Positions 27,236 to 34,961 of a stretch of DNA of 64,000 nt are shown here, piece after piece. Source of the DNA: an uncultured Clostridia bacterium (GTDB lineage: Bacteria; Bacillota; Clostridia; Oscillospirales; Oscillospiraceae). A program made the position numbers and the translations under genes. Position 1 is the stretch's first letter. Each line of letters starts with the position of its first letter. A model generated the notes under the pieces. The model did not search any database. It was not told the origin of the DNA and saw only the letters and a list, made by a program, of their open reading frames with translations. The stretch is from assembly GCA_945482615.1 (NCBI GenBank), contig CALYRG010000003.1, forward strand, positions 1 through 64,000. Reading direction: 5' to 3'.

Positions 27236-27398
27236 GTTTTTACCTCACTTGTCTGTCATTTTTTTTCTGCATAGAGTATAGCACACGGCACCAGGGAAAT
27301 CAATTCGCAATTCGGGCCGGAGAAAGAAAATCTCCTTGCACAATCCAGGCATCTGTGATAATATATCCAAAAAACACACGAAAGAAGCGTGAATCAGT

Positions 27399-28421
27399 AT
27401 GAATGAAGTGATTTCGGAAGCTACGGAGCCAAAGAAGCGAATGCTCTCCGGCATTCAGCCCAGCGGTGATCTGCATCTTGGCAACTATTTGGGGGCCATC
27501 CGGAACTGGGGGGCGAGGTCTGACCAGTTTGAGTGCTTCTATTTCATGGCGGATATGCACACCATCACCGTCCGTCAAAACCCGGCAGACCTGCGCCGCC
27601 GCACCCTGGAGCAGCTGGCCCAGTACATCGCCTGCGGACTGGACCCGGAGAAGAACACCCTGTTCATCCAGAGCCATGTCCACCAGCATGCGGAGCTTGG
27701 GTGGGTTCTCAACTGCTACACCATGTTTGGCGAGCTGTCCCGGATGACCCAGTTCAAGGACAAGGCGGCAAAGCACGCAGAGAATGTCAACGGCGGCCTG
27801 TTCACCTACCCCAGTCTGATGGCGGCGGATATTCTGCTGTACCAGCCGGATTATGTTCCGGTGGGAGAGGATCAGAAGCAGCACTGTGAGCTGACCCGGG
27901 ACATTGCCAGACGCTTTAACGGTATCTATGGCGATGTGTTCAAGATCCCCGAGCCCTATATCCCCGAGACTGGCGCCCGGGTCATGAGTCTCAATGCGCC
28001 GGATACGAAGATGAGTAAGTCCATTCCCGAGGGCTGCGTATTCCTGATGGAAAGGCCCGAGGATATCCAGCGCAAATTCAAGCGGGCCATCACCGATTCC
28101 GATACGGAAAACTGCGTCCGCTATGACCGGGAGAAGAAGCCCGGTGTTGCCAACCTGATGTCCATCTACTCCGCCTGCACCGGTATGACCTATCAGGAGA
28201 TTGAGGCCCAGTTCCGGGGCCAGGGCTACGGCAAGTTCAAGCCCGCCGTGGCTGACGCTGTGGTGGAGACTCTGCGGCCCATACGGGAGGAGGCTACCCG
28301 CCTGCTGAAGGATAAGGCGTACCTGGAAGGCGTTTACCGGAACGGAGCAGAGCGCGCAGGCTATGTCGCGGAAAAGACCCTGCGCAAGGTCTACAAGAAG
28401 ATTGGCTTTGTCCAGCGCTGA
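27399..28421 (+). CDS. trpS: Tryptophan-tRNA ligase
   Basis: RMLSGIQPSGDLHLGNYLGAIRNW, DTKMSKSIPEG. Confidence 0.97.
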   Translation: MNEVISEATEPKKRMLSGIQPSGDLHLGNYLGAIRNWGARSDQFECFYFMADMHTITVRQNPADLRRRTLEQLAQYIACGLDPEKNTLFIQSHVHQHAELGWVLNCYTMFGELSRMTQFKDKAAKHAENVNGGLFTYPSLMAADILLYQPDYVPVGEDQKQHCELTRDIARRFNGIYGDVFKIPEPYIPETGARVMSLNAPDTKMSKSIPEGCVFLMERPEDIQRKFKRAITDSDTENCVRYDREKKPGVANLMSIYSACTGMTYQEIEAQFRGQGYGKFKPAVADAVVETLRPIREEATRLLKDKAYLEGVYRNGAERAGYVAEKTLRKVYKKIGFVQR

Positions 28422-28422
28422 T

Positions 28423-28692
28423 ATGGAACAGAAGGGATCTGTGTCCCGGGACGAACTGTTTGGCCTGGAGGAGCGCTGCGCCAAGGCCATCCGCACCGTC
28501 GCCAGGGCAATCTTCATTCGCATTGCAGTGTCCGGGCTGCTGATCTGGGTGGTGCTGGCGGTAAACCATACACCGGTGGTGATCGGCCTTGCAGCGTTTG
28601 TGCTGCTGATGAATCTGATGGGGTTGTTCCCTCTGGTACGGGAACTGCGGAAGCGTCTGCGGGAACAGAAGGAGCTTCGCGCAATGGAATAA
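28423..28692 (+). CDS. Small two-TM membrane protein, unknown
   Basis: 89 aa downstream of trpS; ATG 28423. Confidence 0.65.
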   Translation: MEQKGSVSRDELFGLEERCAKAIRTVARAIFIRIAVSGLLIWVVLAVNHTPVVIGLAAFVLLMNLMGLFPLVRELRKRLREQKELRAME

Positions 28693-28693
28693 G

Positions 28694-28729
28694 AAAAGCC
28701 TGCCATTTCGCTTTGAAGTGGCAGGCTTT
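28694..28729. terminator. Bidirectional terminator
   Basis: AAAAGCCTGCCA...TGGCAGGCTTTT. Confidence 0.85.
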
Positions 28730-28731
28730 TA

Positions 28732-29337
28732 TCAGCTGTAGTCCGGCAGACCGTAGCCCCGGATGTGAATATCGTTGATGAAGAGGACACGGCTGCACAC
28801 CGCGTCACTCCAGTTGCCCTCGATGACCTTGATGAAGGGCCATTTGACCCCGACCACGATGCCTACGTGATCGGACCAGCCGGTGCAGTCCCGGAGCCTG
28901 TTCTCGTCAAAGTCGTAGTAGATAATGTCACCTGGCTGGGGGATATAGCCGTCATCCTCCTGCCAGGAGCCAAGCCCCTGCCACAGCCCGATCTGGCGCT
29001 GGCAGCCGCATTCCGGAGGAATCCGCTGGGATAGCCCGGCATCCATGGCGGCCACGGTGACAAAGGCGGCACACCAGCTGTCGCTATCCTGCAGGGCATA
29101 GCCCTGGGGCAGAACAGGCTGAGCGTTGTATCGCTCCAGAATGACCCGGTAGCTTCCGTCTGCTTCATTGGTACCCAGATAGGCTTCCGCAGCGGCCACC
29201 AGGCTGAGCCGCTTTCCCGCTTCCGGCTGACCGACCTTGCGGTAAAAGCCCCAGGGTTCAAAAATGTAATGGGCAGCTACGGCAAGAAAAAAGACCGTGC
29301 TGCAGCAAATTTGAATCCATGTTTTCTTTCTGTTCAT
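28732..29337 (-). CDS. CHAP-domain-like secreted/anchored protein
   Basis: N-terminal TM; SWCAAFVTVAAMDAG ... QPGDIIYYDFD ... DHVGIVVGVK. Confidence 0.75.
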   Translation of the reverse strand: MNRKKTWIQICCSTVFFLAVAAHYIFEPWGFYRKVGQPEAGKRLSLVAAAEAYLGTNEADGSYRVILERYNAQPVLPQGYALQDSDSWCAAFVTVAAMDAGLSQRIPPECGCQRQIGLWQGLGSWQEDDGYIPQPGDIIYYDFDENRLRDCTGWSDHVGIVVGVKWPFIKVIEGNWSDAVCSRVLFINDIHIRGYGLPDYS

Positions 29338-29396
29338 TGGTTTTCCCTCCGCATTGGGTATATTTTACCACAAACCGGTACAATTTGCAATGAAAT

Positions 29397-29783
29397 TTAC
29401 AGAAATAGGTACAGTGCCAGGGTGAGCAGGGCGTTGTTTTTGCCCTCCTGGGTATTGCCTGCCATCAGCAGAAGCAGCAGTACCACAATCAGATCCTCGG
29501 TGCAGAAGTCCTTGGGAAGCAGCTGGCGCAGAAAGCTGCCAGCATCCTGTTCCCGCCGGGGCGTCATGGGCTTTTGAGACGGCTTCGGCTGGGGTGGTGC
29601 AGGCGCGGCACAGCTGTTCTGCGCTGGAGAAACCGCACAGTCTTCCTTTGGTGGCGGCTGAGGCCGTCCCGGCTGCCGGGGATTATTCTTTCCAGGCGAT
29701 TGAGCGGGGGCTGGTTCCGGTACGGAGCGGCGGCGGTAGCTGCCGTCGGGCTGGGGAATATAGCGGTTATACACGTTCCTCAC
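29397..29783 (-). CDS. Small Pro-rich protein with C-terminal hydrophobic segment, unknown
   Basis: MRNVYNRYIPQPDGSYRRRSV...DLIVVLLLLLMAGNTQEGKNNALLTLALYLFL; 4-nt overlap with upstream gene. Confidence 0.6.
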   Translation of the reverse strand: MRNVYNRYIPQPDGSYRRRSVPEPAPAQSPGKNNPRQPGRPQPPPKEDCAVSPAQNSCAAPAPPQPKPSQKPMTPRREQDAGSFLRQLLPKDFCTEDLIVVLLLLLMAGNTQEGKNNALLTLALYLFL

Positions 29784-30136
29784 CTCCCGAGCAAACCTTG
29801 CAGCGCCCCGGAGCCGATCAGAGAGGATGCCAGCTCCGTGAGCTTCGCTGCCCGCATGGCCTTTTCCAGCTTTTCCACCCGGTGGTGGCTTACGTAATGG
29901 GACAAGGCATGAAGCAGCTCCTGCTGGTTGGGGTCAACTTTGCTCTGCTGGGCAAGACCGGACAGCTTCTGGATCAGCCTCATGTCGATAGGCGCTGAGG
30001 CCGGAACCGGGGCGGGGGCGGACGGCTGGGATGCCTGCTCCGAAGGCTGATTCATGGACTGGGCAAGAGCCATGATCTGCTGCATCATCTGCGGGTTTCC
30101 CAGAACGGCATTCAGTTTGTCTTCCAGCTCGCTCAT
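29780..30136 (-). CDS. Small protein of unknown function
   Basis: MSELEDKLNAVLGNPQMMQQIMALAQSM...; 4-nt overlaps on both sides. Confidence 0.6.
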   Translation of the reverse strand: MSELEDKLNAVLGNPQMMQQIMALAQSMNQPSEQASQPSAPAPVPASAPIDMRLIQKLSGLAQQSKVDPNQQELLHALSHYVSHHRVEKLEKAMRAAKLTELASSLIGSGALQGLLGR

Positions 30137-30354
30137 AGCTGCTCACCCAGCTTCCGAATGAGGGCCTGGGCCTCGGGTGTGGACAGACTTTTGCTCAGAA
30201 GCTTCTGGGCAGCTGTGTAATTGCCCTGAGACGCCTGCTCCATAGCGGCAGAAAGCTGGCCGCTGTCGCTGCGGCTTAAAATAGCAAGCAGCTGCTGACC
30301 GGCGTCGGTCTGCGCAAGCTGGACAAGGCGGTTAAGGTCTTGTTTTTGATCCAT
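30133..30354 (-). CDS. Small protein of unknown function (73 aa)
   Basis: MDQKQDLNRLVQLAQTDAGQQLLAILSRSDSGQ...; RBS ggaggtgt. Confidence 0.6.
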   Translation of the reverse strand: MDQKQDLNRLVQLAQTDAGQQLLAILSRSDSGQLSAAMEQASQGNYTAAQKLLSKSLSTPEAQALIRKLGEQL

Positions 30355-30417
30355 GGTCACACCTCCTGTTGGCATGTCACAATGGATTCTATGCAGGAGC
30401 GGCCGGAAACGTGCAGG

Positions 30418-30446
30418 AAAAAACCCCATCCACAGGGGATGGGGCG
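30418..30446 (-). terminator. Terminator of mini-protein transcription unit
   Basis: Minus strand CCCCATCC-CCTG-TGGATGGGG-TTTTTT. Confidence 0.75.
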
Positions 30447-30452
30447 GATTCA

Positions 30453-30542
30453 TTACTGCTGGTAGGGATTGAAGATGCCCATGGAATAGCAATAAGCCTT
30501 GCAGCCTTCCATTATCAGTTCCTTGAGTTCATTCTTTTTCAT
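30453..30542 (-). CDS. Mini-protein, 29 aa: MKKNELKELIMEGCKAYCYSMGIFNPYQQ
   Basis: Strong SD AAGGAG upstream of ATG; below ORF-track cutoff. Confidence 0.45.
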   Translation of the reverse strand: MKKNELKELIMEGCKAYCYSMGIFNPYQQ

Positions 30543-30587
30543 AATCAAAATCTCCTTTACATATCAGTATGTGGGGCTGGGCCTGGG

Positions 30588-30674
30588 TTACAGGTACAGC
30601 CGGTCAATGGTCATGCCGTAGGCGGCAATGGCCTGGACGAAATCCTCTTTGATAGAGCGCAGTTTCTTGTTCAT
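30588..30674 (-). CDS. Mini-protein, 28 aa: MNKKLRSIKEDFVQAIAAYGMTIDRLYL
   Basis: Strong SD GGAGGTG upstream of ATG. Confidence 0.45.
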   Translation of the reverse strand: MNKKLRSIKEDFVQAIAAYGMTIDRLYL

Positions 30675-30760
30675 GCAAATACACCTCCTGCCTGATAGGC
30701 GGCATCTCCCGGCTTGCGGAAAGTGGAGAGCCCCTTGTTGAAAAAAACAGTCTGCGGCAT
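30671..30760 (-). CDS. Mini-protein, 29 aa: MPQTVFFNKGLSTFRKPGDAAYQAGGVFA
   Basis: Start immediately follows preceding stop (TGATATG); stop overlaps next start (ATGA); weak SD. Confidence 0.35.
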   Translation of the reverse strand: MPQTVFFNKGLSTFRKPGDAAYQAGGVFA

Positions 30761-30761
30761 A

Positions 30762-30842
30762 TCACTCACCGTCCCGGTTGTCGTGATCCTGGGTAAGCTC
30801 CAGGTAGCGCATCAGGCACATTTCAAAATCGCTGTGTCTCAT
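30762..30842 (-). CDS. Mini-protein, 26 aa: MRHSDFEMCLMRYLELTQDHDNRDGE
   Basis: Strong SD AAGGAGG upstream of ATG. Confidence 0.45.
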   Translation of the reverse strand: MRHSDFEMCLMRYLELTQDHDNRDGE

Positions 30843-30995
30843 AGTCAGGATACCTCCTTGCTCATCGGCGGGCCTTCCTTCCCGGAGGAAGTGCCGTGAA
30901 TTCCCACGGCGGCCCAATCATGAATAACATATGAACAAAACTTGCAGTTTGATGCTTCGGGAAGCTCCGCTGAAGTTTGAAGGGATTATAGCACC

Positions 30996-31023
30996 TTGAC
31001 ATAGCCTGGAAAAGTGGTATAAT
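30996..31023 (+). promoter_or_regulatory. Promoter of AraC-type regulator gene
   Basis: TTGACA-N16-TATAAT. Confidence 0.8.
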
Positions 31024-31062
31024 TGACTTTCATATGGAAGATATTGACATTGTGAACGGGAT

Positions 31063-31968
31063 ATGAACAATAATTCCCGGGATTTAAGCTGTTTTATGAA
31101 TAATTTGCAACATCGTGTTTTGACAAATATGGACAGTTCAGGCTTCGGCGTCCGCCTGGACAATCGGCTGAGCAGCTATATACCGCCTCACTGGCATCGG
31201 GAGGCAGAGCTTCTCCTTTTCATAAAAGGCAGGGTTACATGCAATATTGAGAGCACTTCCCTTCATTTTAAACGAGGTGACCTGTTTTTCATCAACTCCC
31301 TCCAGGTACATGAGACCCGGTGCAGCCGGGAAGCTGAGTATCTGGTTGTGCATATTGCGCCGGAGCAGATGTGCCTGTTCATGCCTACATTTGACCAGCT
31401 TTCCTTTCGGCTGAGCTTCCAGCCGGAGGAGCAGGATAAGGCGGCGGCCTTTGATCAGCTGAAAAAGCACATGGAGCAGATCCTGCACCTGACCCGCCAG
31501 ACGGACCCCTATGCGGCACTGGAGAGGGAATCTCACCTGTTTGCGGTGGCAGCGCTGCTGGTTCGATTTTTTTCCCAGAGCCTTGCGGTGGAGGAAACAA
31601 AGCTTCAGCGCAGCGACATGCTCCGGCTGGAGCCGGTGATGGAGTATATCAACCTTCACTTTGCCGAGGAGCTTTCTTTGGATGAAGCTGCCAATCTGAT
31701 GGGACTGAACCGGGAGTATTTCTGTCGCCTGTTCAAGAAAAACATGGGTGTCAGCTTCCTGCAGTACGTCTATCGGGTGCGGACAACGGCTGTGTGCCGG
31801 GAGCTGGAAACCACCGAGGATCCCATCGGAGATATTGCCGAACGCAACGGCTTCCGGGATCCCAAGATGCTCAACCAGTATTTTAAGGAGATTTACGGCT
31901 GCACTCCCTCGGAAAAGCGCAAGTCCTTCCGGGAGGTAATGCTGGAGGATTCCGAAGATACTGTATGA
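31063..31968 (+). CDS. AraC family transcriptional regulator with N-terminal cupin-like domain
   Basis: Double HTH LSLDEAANLMGLNREYFCRLFKKNMGVSFLQYVYRVR...IGDIAERNGFRDPKMLNQYFKEIYGCTPSEKRKS. Confidence 0.94.
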   Translation: MNNNSRDLSCFMNNLQHRVLTNMDSSGFGVRLDNRLSSYIPPHWHREAELLLFIKGRVTCNIESTSLHFKRGDLFFINSLQVHETRCSREAEYLVVHIAPEQMCLFMPTFDQLSFRLSFQPEEQDKAAAFDQLKKHMEQILHLTRQTDPYAALERESHLFAVAALLVRFFSQSLAVEETKLQRSDMLRLEPVMEYINLHFAEELSLDEAANLMGLNREYFCRLFKKNMGVSFLQYVYRVRTTAVCRELETTEDPIGDIAERNGFRDPKMLNQYFKEIYGCTPSEKRKSFREVMLEDSEDTV

Positions 31969-32003
31969 ATCCGTCGAATTGTGATATACTGTGAGGGAAT
32001 GAA

Positions 32004-32507
32004 ATGAAAATACTTGTACTGTCCGACTCCCATTCTGCCCTGAGCTTCATGCGCCGCTGCATCGGGACGGTGCGCCCGGATGCGGTGGTGCATCTGGGTG
32101 ACTACTATGAGGATGCGCAGACCATGAAAGAGGAATTCCCCGGCATCCCATTTTATATGGTGCCGGGTAACTGTGACCGGTATCGCTGCGTGTTCGGCAC
32201 GCCGGAGATCCTTACAGACCGTGTGTGTGGTGTGCAGCTGTACATGACCCATGGTCACCACCATAAGGTCAAGCAGACCCGTACCTTTCTTCTCCGGGAT
32301 GCCCGTGCTGCCCATGTGGAGGTCGTGCTCTATGGACACACCCATCAGGCCGAATGCACCCGGGAAGAGGATGGGCTGTGGGTGCTGAACCCGGGCTCCT
32401 GCGGCTATTACGGCGGAAGTGCCGGCCTGATCGAGGCTGAGAACGGCTCCATCCGGAACTGCCGGATTCTCCGGGACGGGGAGCTGGAGCAGCTCAGCAC
32501 ACGGTAG
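32004..32507 (+). CDS. YfcE/MJ0936-family metallophosphoesterase
   Basis: MKILVLSDSHSALSFM...HLGDYYED...VPGNCDRYR...YGHTHQAECTR...NPGS. Confidence 0.94.
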   Translation: MKILVLSDSHSALSFMRRCIGTVRPDAVVHLGDYYEDAQTMKEEFPGIPFYMVPGNCDRYRCVFGTPEILTDRVCGVQLYMTHGHHHKVKQTRTFLLRDARAAHVEVVLYGHTHQAECTREEDGLWVLNPGSCGYYGGSAGLIEAENGSIRNCRILRDGELEQLSTR

Positions 32508-32667
32508 CCAGGAATACCATAGCGGTAAAGAATCCTGCCCCGGCCAGGAATGCCGTGATCAGATCCAGCACCCGGCTGGCGTAATACCGCCGGTCGGCGG
32601 CATTGGGGCAGATGGGTGCCTGAGACCGGTAAAGGGAAAGATGTCTGTTCTTTCTGGTACGTTTCAT
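32494..32667 (-). CDS. 57-aa single-TM protein, unknown (not in ORF track)
   Basis: MKRTRKNRHLSLYRSQAPICPNAADRRYYASRVLDLITAFLAGAGFFTAMVFLATVC; SD AAGGGGG; overlaps end of convergent phosphoesterase gene. Confidence 0.5.
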   Translation of the reverse strand: MKRTRKNRHLSLYRSQAPICPNAADRRYYASRVLDLITAFLAGAGFFTAMVFLATVC

Positions 32668-32813
32668 GGATGTGACCCCCTTGCTTTGTTATACGAGGAG
32701 TGTACAGAAGAAACAGTCCAATAAACCGTACCATTGATTCTTTTCGGATTCCCTTGAAACCCTTGGCTAAGTATGCTATACTACAAACAAATTTAGACAA
32801 CCGGAGGTCAACC

Positions 32814-33206
32814 ATGGAAAAGTCCGGAACGCTTCCCAAAACAGGCGGCTTCGAAAAGTTTAAGGCTGTCTGCGCGAAAATAAATCACTATATCGACCTT
32901 GTGGGCAGTACTCTGTTTCATCTGCGCAAGCCGGTGCTGGCTGCACCGGTGGTCTATTATGCCCTGCGGCTGGCAAGCTACAACCAGTCCAATTTGCCGC
33001 CCCAGGTGGGGATCAACCTCCAGGCTACCGGAGAGTTTGCAAGCTTCATCAGCCGCCAGCTGGCCGTTATGGGGCCTCTGGGGCTGACGCTGGGGTGCCT
33101 GGCGCTTATGTTCCTGTCCAAGCGGGCCACCTTCCCATGGATCATCAGCGTTTTTACCCTGGCGCTGCCGCTGCTGCTGCTTCTGAGCAATCTCTATCCC
33201 AACTGA
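32814..33206 (+). CDS. Membrane protein of unknown function
   Basis: 130 aa, 2-3 TM; promoter TTGAAA-N17-TATACT upstream; RBS ggaggt. Confidence 0.7.
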   Translation: MEKSGTLPKTGGFEKFKAVCAKINHYIDLVGSTLFHLRKPVLAAPVVYYALRLASYNQSNLPPQVGINLQATGEFASFISRQLAVMGPLGLTLGCLALMFLSKRATFPWIISVFTLALPLLLLLSNLYPN

Positions 33207-33295
33207 CGGCGAATGAAGAAAAGTTGCACAAAATTCTTCTTGAATTGTTTAAGGTTTCGTCACAATTTGCCCGCTGCGTCTGGTATAATATGGGT

Positions 33296-33500
33296 GTAAG
33301 GGCGGTAGGCAATGGGGGAAACCGATGCCGTGGAAACATCTGCGGATAAGCCGACGGTGTACCTGTGACACGCTGCACTGCCGCAAAAAAAGAGGACGGA
33401 AGATGGGTACCGGCCACAGTGTGGCCCGGCTGAGAAGGACATACCCATTTCGAGGAAAAAAGCGCCCCATGGAGAGCATTCCGTGGGGCGCCGGTTTTTT
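33296..33500 (+). ncRNA. Independently transcribed small RNA of unknown class
   Basis: TATAAT at 33284, no credible ORF, internal stems (TGCGG...CCGCA; CCGGCCAC-AGT-GTGGCCCGG), terminator GCGCCCCA...TGGGGCGC-CGGTTTTTT; next gene has own promoter (TTGACA-N17-TATACT). Confidence 0.6.
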
Positions 33501-33561
33501 ATAAATTGACAGGCACAGGGCTTTGCGGTATACTGGCAGAAAGACAGAAGGAGGTATTGGA

Positions 33562-34392
33562 ATGAACCAAATGATGGAAAAACTGAACAGGTGTGTTGAG
33601 GTTATTCGGGAGAAGACTTCTTTTCAGCCGGAGGCAGCCTTGGTGCTGGGCTCCGGATTGGGCGGCTTTGGTGAAATGGTGGAGGACGCTCTCAGGATTC
33701 CCTATGCATCCATTCCCGGGTTCCCGGTGTCCACGGTGCCTGGTCATGCAGGACAGTTCATCCTGGGCTATGTCCGGGGTGTCCCGGTGATCGTAATGCA
33801 GGGCCGTGTCCACTATTATGAGGGCTACCCCATGGAGGACGTGGTGATGCCCATCCGGATCATGGGAATGCTGGGGGCGAAGAAGCTCATCCTGACCAAC
33901 GCCGCCGGCGGCGTGAATACAGCCTTTACCCCCGGCGATCTGATGCTGCTGGAGGATCATATCTCCGCCTTTGTTCCCAGCCCTCTGCGAGGGGAGAACC
34001 TGGATGCCCTGGGCACCCGGTTCCCGGATATGAGCTGTGTCTACGACAGACACCTGCGCCAGGCCGCTGAGCAGGCTGCCGAAAGCCGGGGAATTGCCCT
34101 TCAGAAGGGCGTTTACCTTCAGTGGCCGGGCCCTAACTATGAGTCTCCGGCGGAAATTCGGATGTTCCGCACTCTGGGCGCCGATGCGGTGGGCATGAGC
34201 ACGGTGTGCGAAGCCATTGCCGCCCGGCATATGGGCCTGCGGGTGTGCGCCGTGTCCTGCATCACCAATATGGCCTGCGGCATCCTGCCCCAGCCTCTGA
34301 GCCATGAGGAGGTGCAGGAAACCGCGAGCCGCGTTCGGGAAAAATTCGAGAGCCTGATCCTGGAAATGATCGGAAGATTTGCAGACGCATAG
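33562..34392 (+). CDS. punA: Purine-nucleoside phosphorylase
   Basis: VLGSGLGGF, GRVHYYEGY, LTNAAGGVN, VGMSTVCEAIAARHMGLRV. Confidence 0.96.
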   Translation: MNQMMEKLNRCVEVIREKTSFQPEAALVLGSGLGGFGEMVEDALRIPYASIPGFPVSTVPGHAGQFILGYVRGVPVIVMQGRVHYYEGYPMEDVVMPIRIMGMLGAKKLILTNAAGGVNTAFTPGDLMLLEDHISAFVPSPLRGENLDALGTRFPDMSCVYDRHLRQAAEQAAESRGIALQKGVYLQWPGPNYESPAEIRMFRTLGADAVGMSTVCEAIAARHMGLRVCAVSCITNMACGILPQPLSHEEVQETASRVREKFESLILEMIGRFADA

Positions 34393-34446
34393 GGAAGTGC
34401 CGGGCCGGTGCGAGACCTGTATTTTATCAGAGAGAGGAACATACCC

Positions 34447-34920
34447 ATGAGATTGTTGTTTCGGCAGAGACTCTTTTCCTGGTTTTACAGCTACGATGTC
34501 TATAATGAAGCCGGTCAGACTGTCTACACGGTCAAAGGCGAGCTGGCTTGGGGCCACTGTCTGAGGATTTATGATGCCTCCGGCCGTGAGCTGGGTACTG
34601 TGAAGGAGCGGGTACTGACCCTGCTTCCCAAATTTGAAATGTATCTTGGCGATCGGTACATCGGCTGCATCAGCAAGGAATTTTCCTTTTTGAAACCGAG
34701 ATTCCAAATTGACTGCAACGGCTGGCGGATCGACGGCGACTGGCTGGAATGGGACTATACCATTTTCGATGGGAATGGCCGTCCCATTGCCGCCGTTTCC
34801 AAGGAAATTCTGAACTGGACAGACACCTACGTCATTGATGTGGAGAACCCCGGAAACGCCCTGTGCGCCCTGATGCTGGTGCTGGCCATCGATGCGGAGA
34901 AGTGTTCCCGCTCAGATTGA
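34447..34920 (+). CDS. LURP-one-related family protein
   Basis: MRLLFRQRLFSWFYSYDVYNEAGQTVYTVKGELAWGHCLRIYDASGRELGTVKERV. Confidence 0.8.
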   Translation: MRLLFRQRLFSWFYSYDVYNEAGQTVYTVKGELAWGHCLRIYDASGRELGTVKERVLTLLPKFEMYLGDRYIGCISKEFSFLKPRFQIDCNGWRIDGDWLEWDYTIFDGNGRPIAAVSKEILNWTDTYVIDVENPGNALCALMLVLAIDAEKCSRSD

Positions 34921-34923
34921 TAT

Positions 34924-34956
34924 GAAAAAGTTCCCGGGGTCTCCGGGAACTTTTTC
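34924..34956. terminator. Bidirectional terminator
   Basis: GAAAAAGTTCCCGG-GGTCT-CCGGGAACTTTTTC. Confidence 0.88.
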
Positions 34957-34961
34957 ACGAT

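Noticed and set aside
25565-27274. 569-aa plus ORF opposite gltX
   Set aside because: Shadow ORF of gltX.
27236-27398. Possible T-box leader in front of trpS
   Set aside because: Leader is too short and lacks the AGGGTGGNACCGCG antiterminator element.
30862-30930. 22-aa frame MLFMIGPPWEFTALPPGRKARR at the start of the mini-protein unit
   Set aside because: No SD and it spans leader hairpins (GCCGTG-GGAATT-CACGGC); more likely structured 5' UTR, so not called as a CDS.
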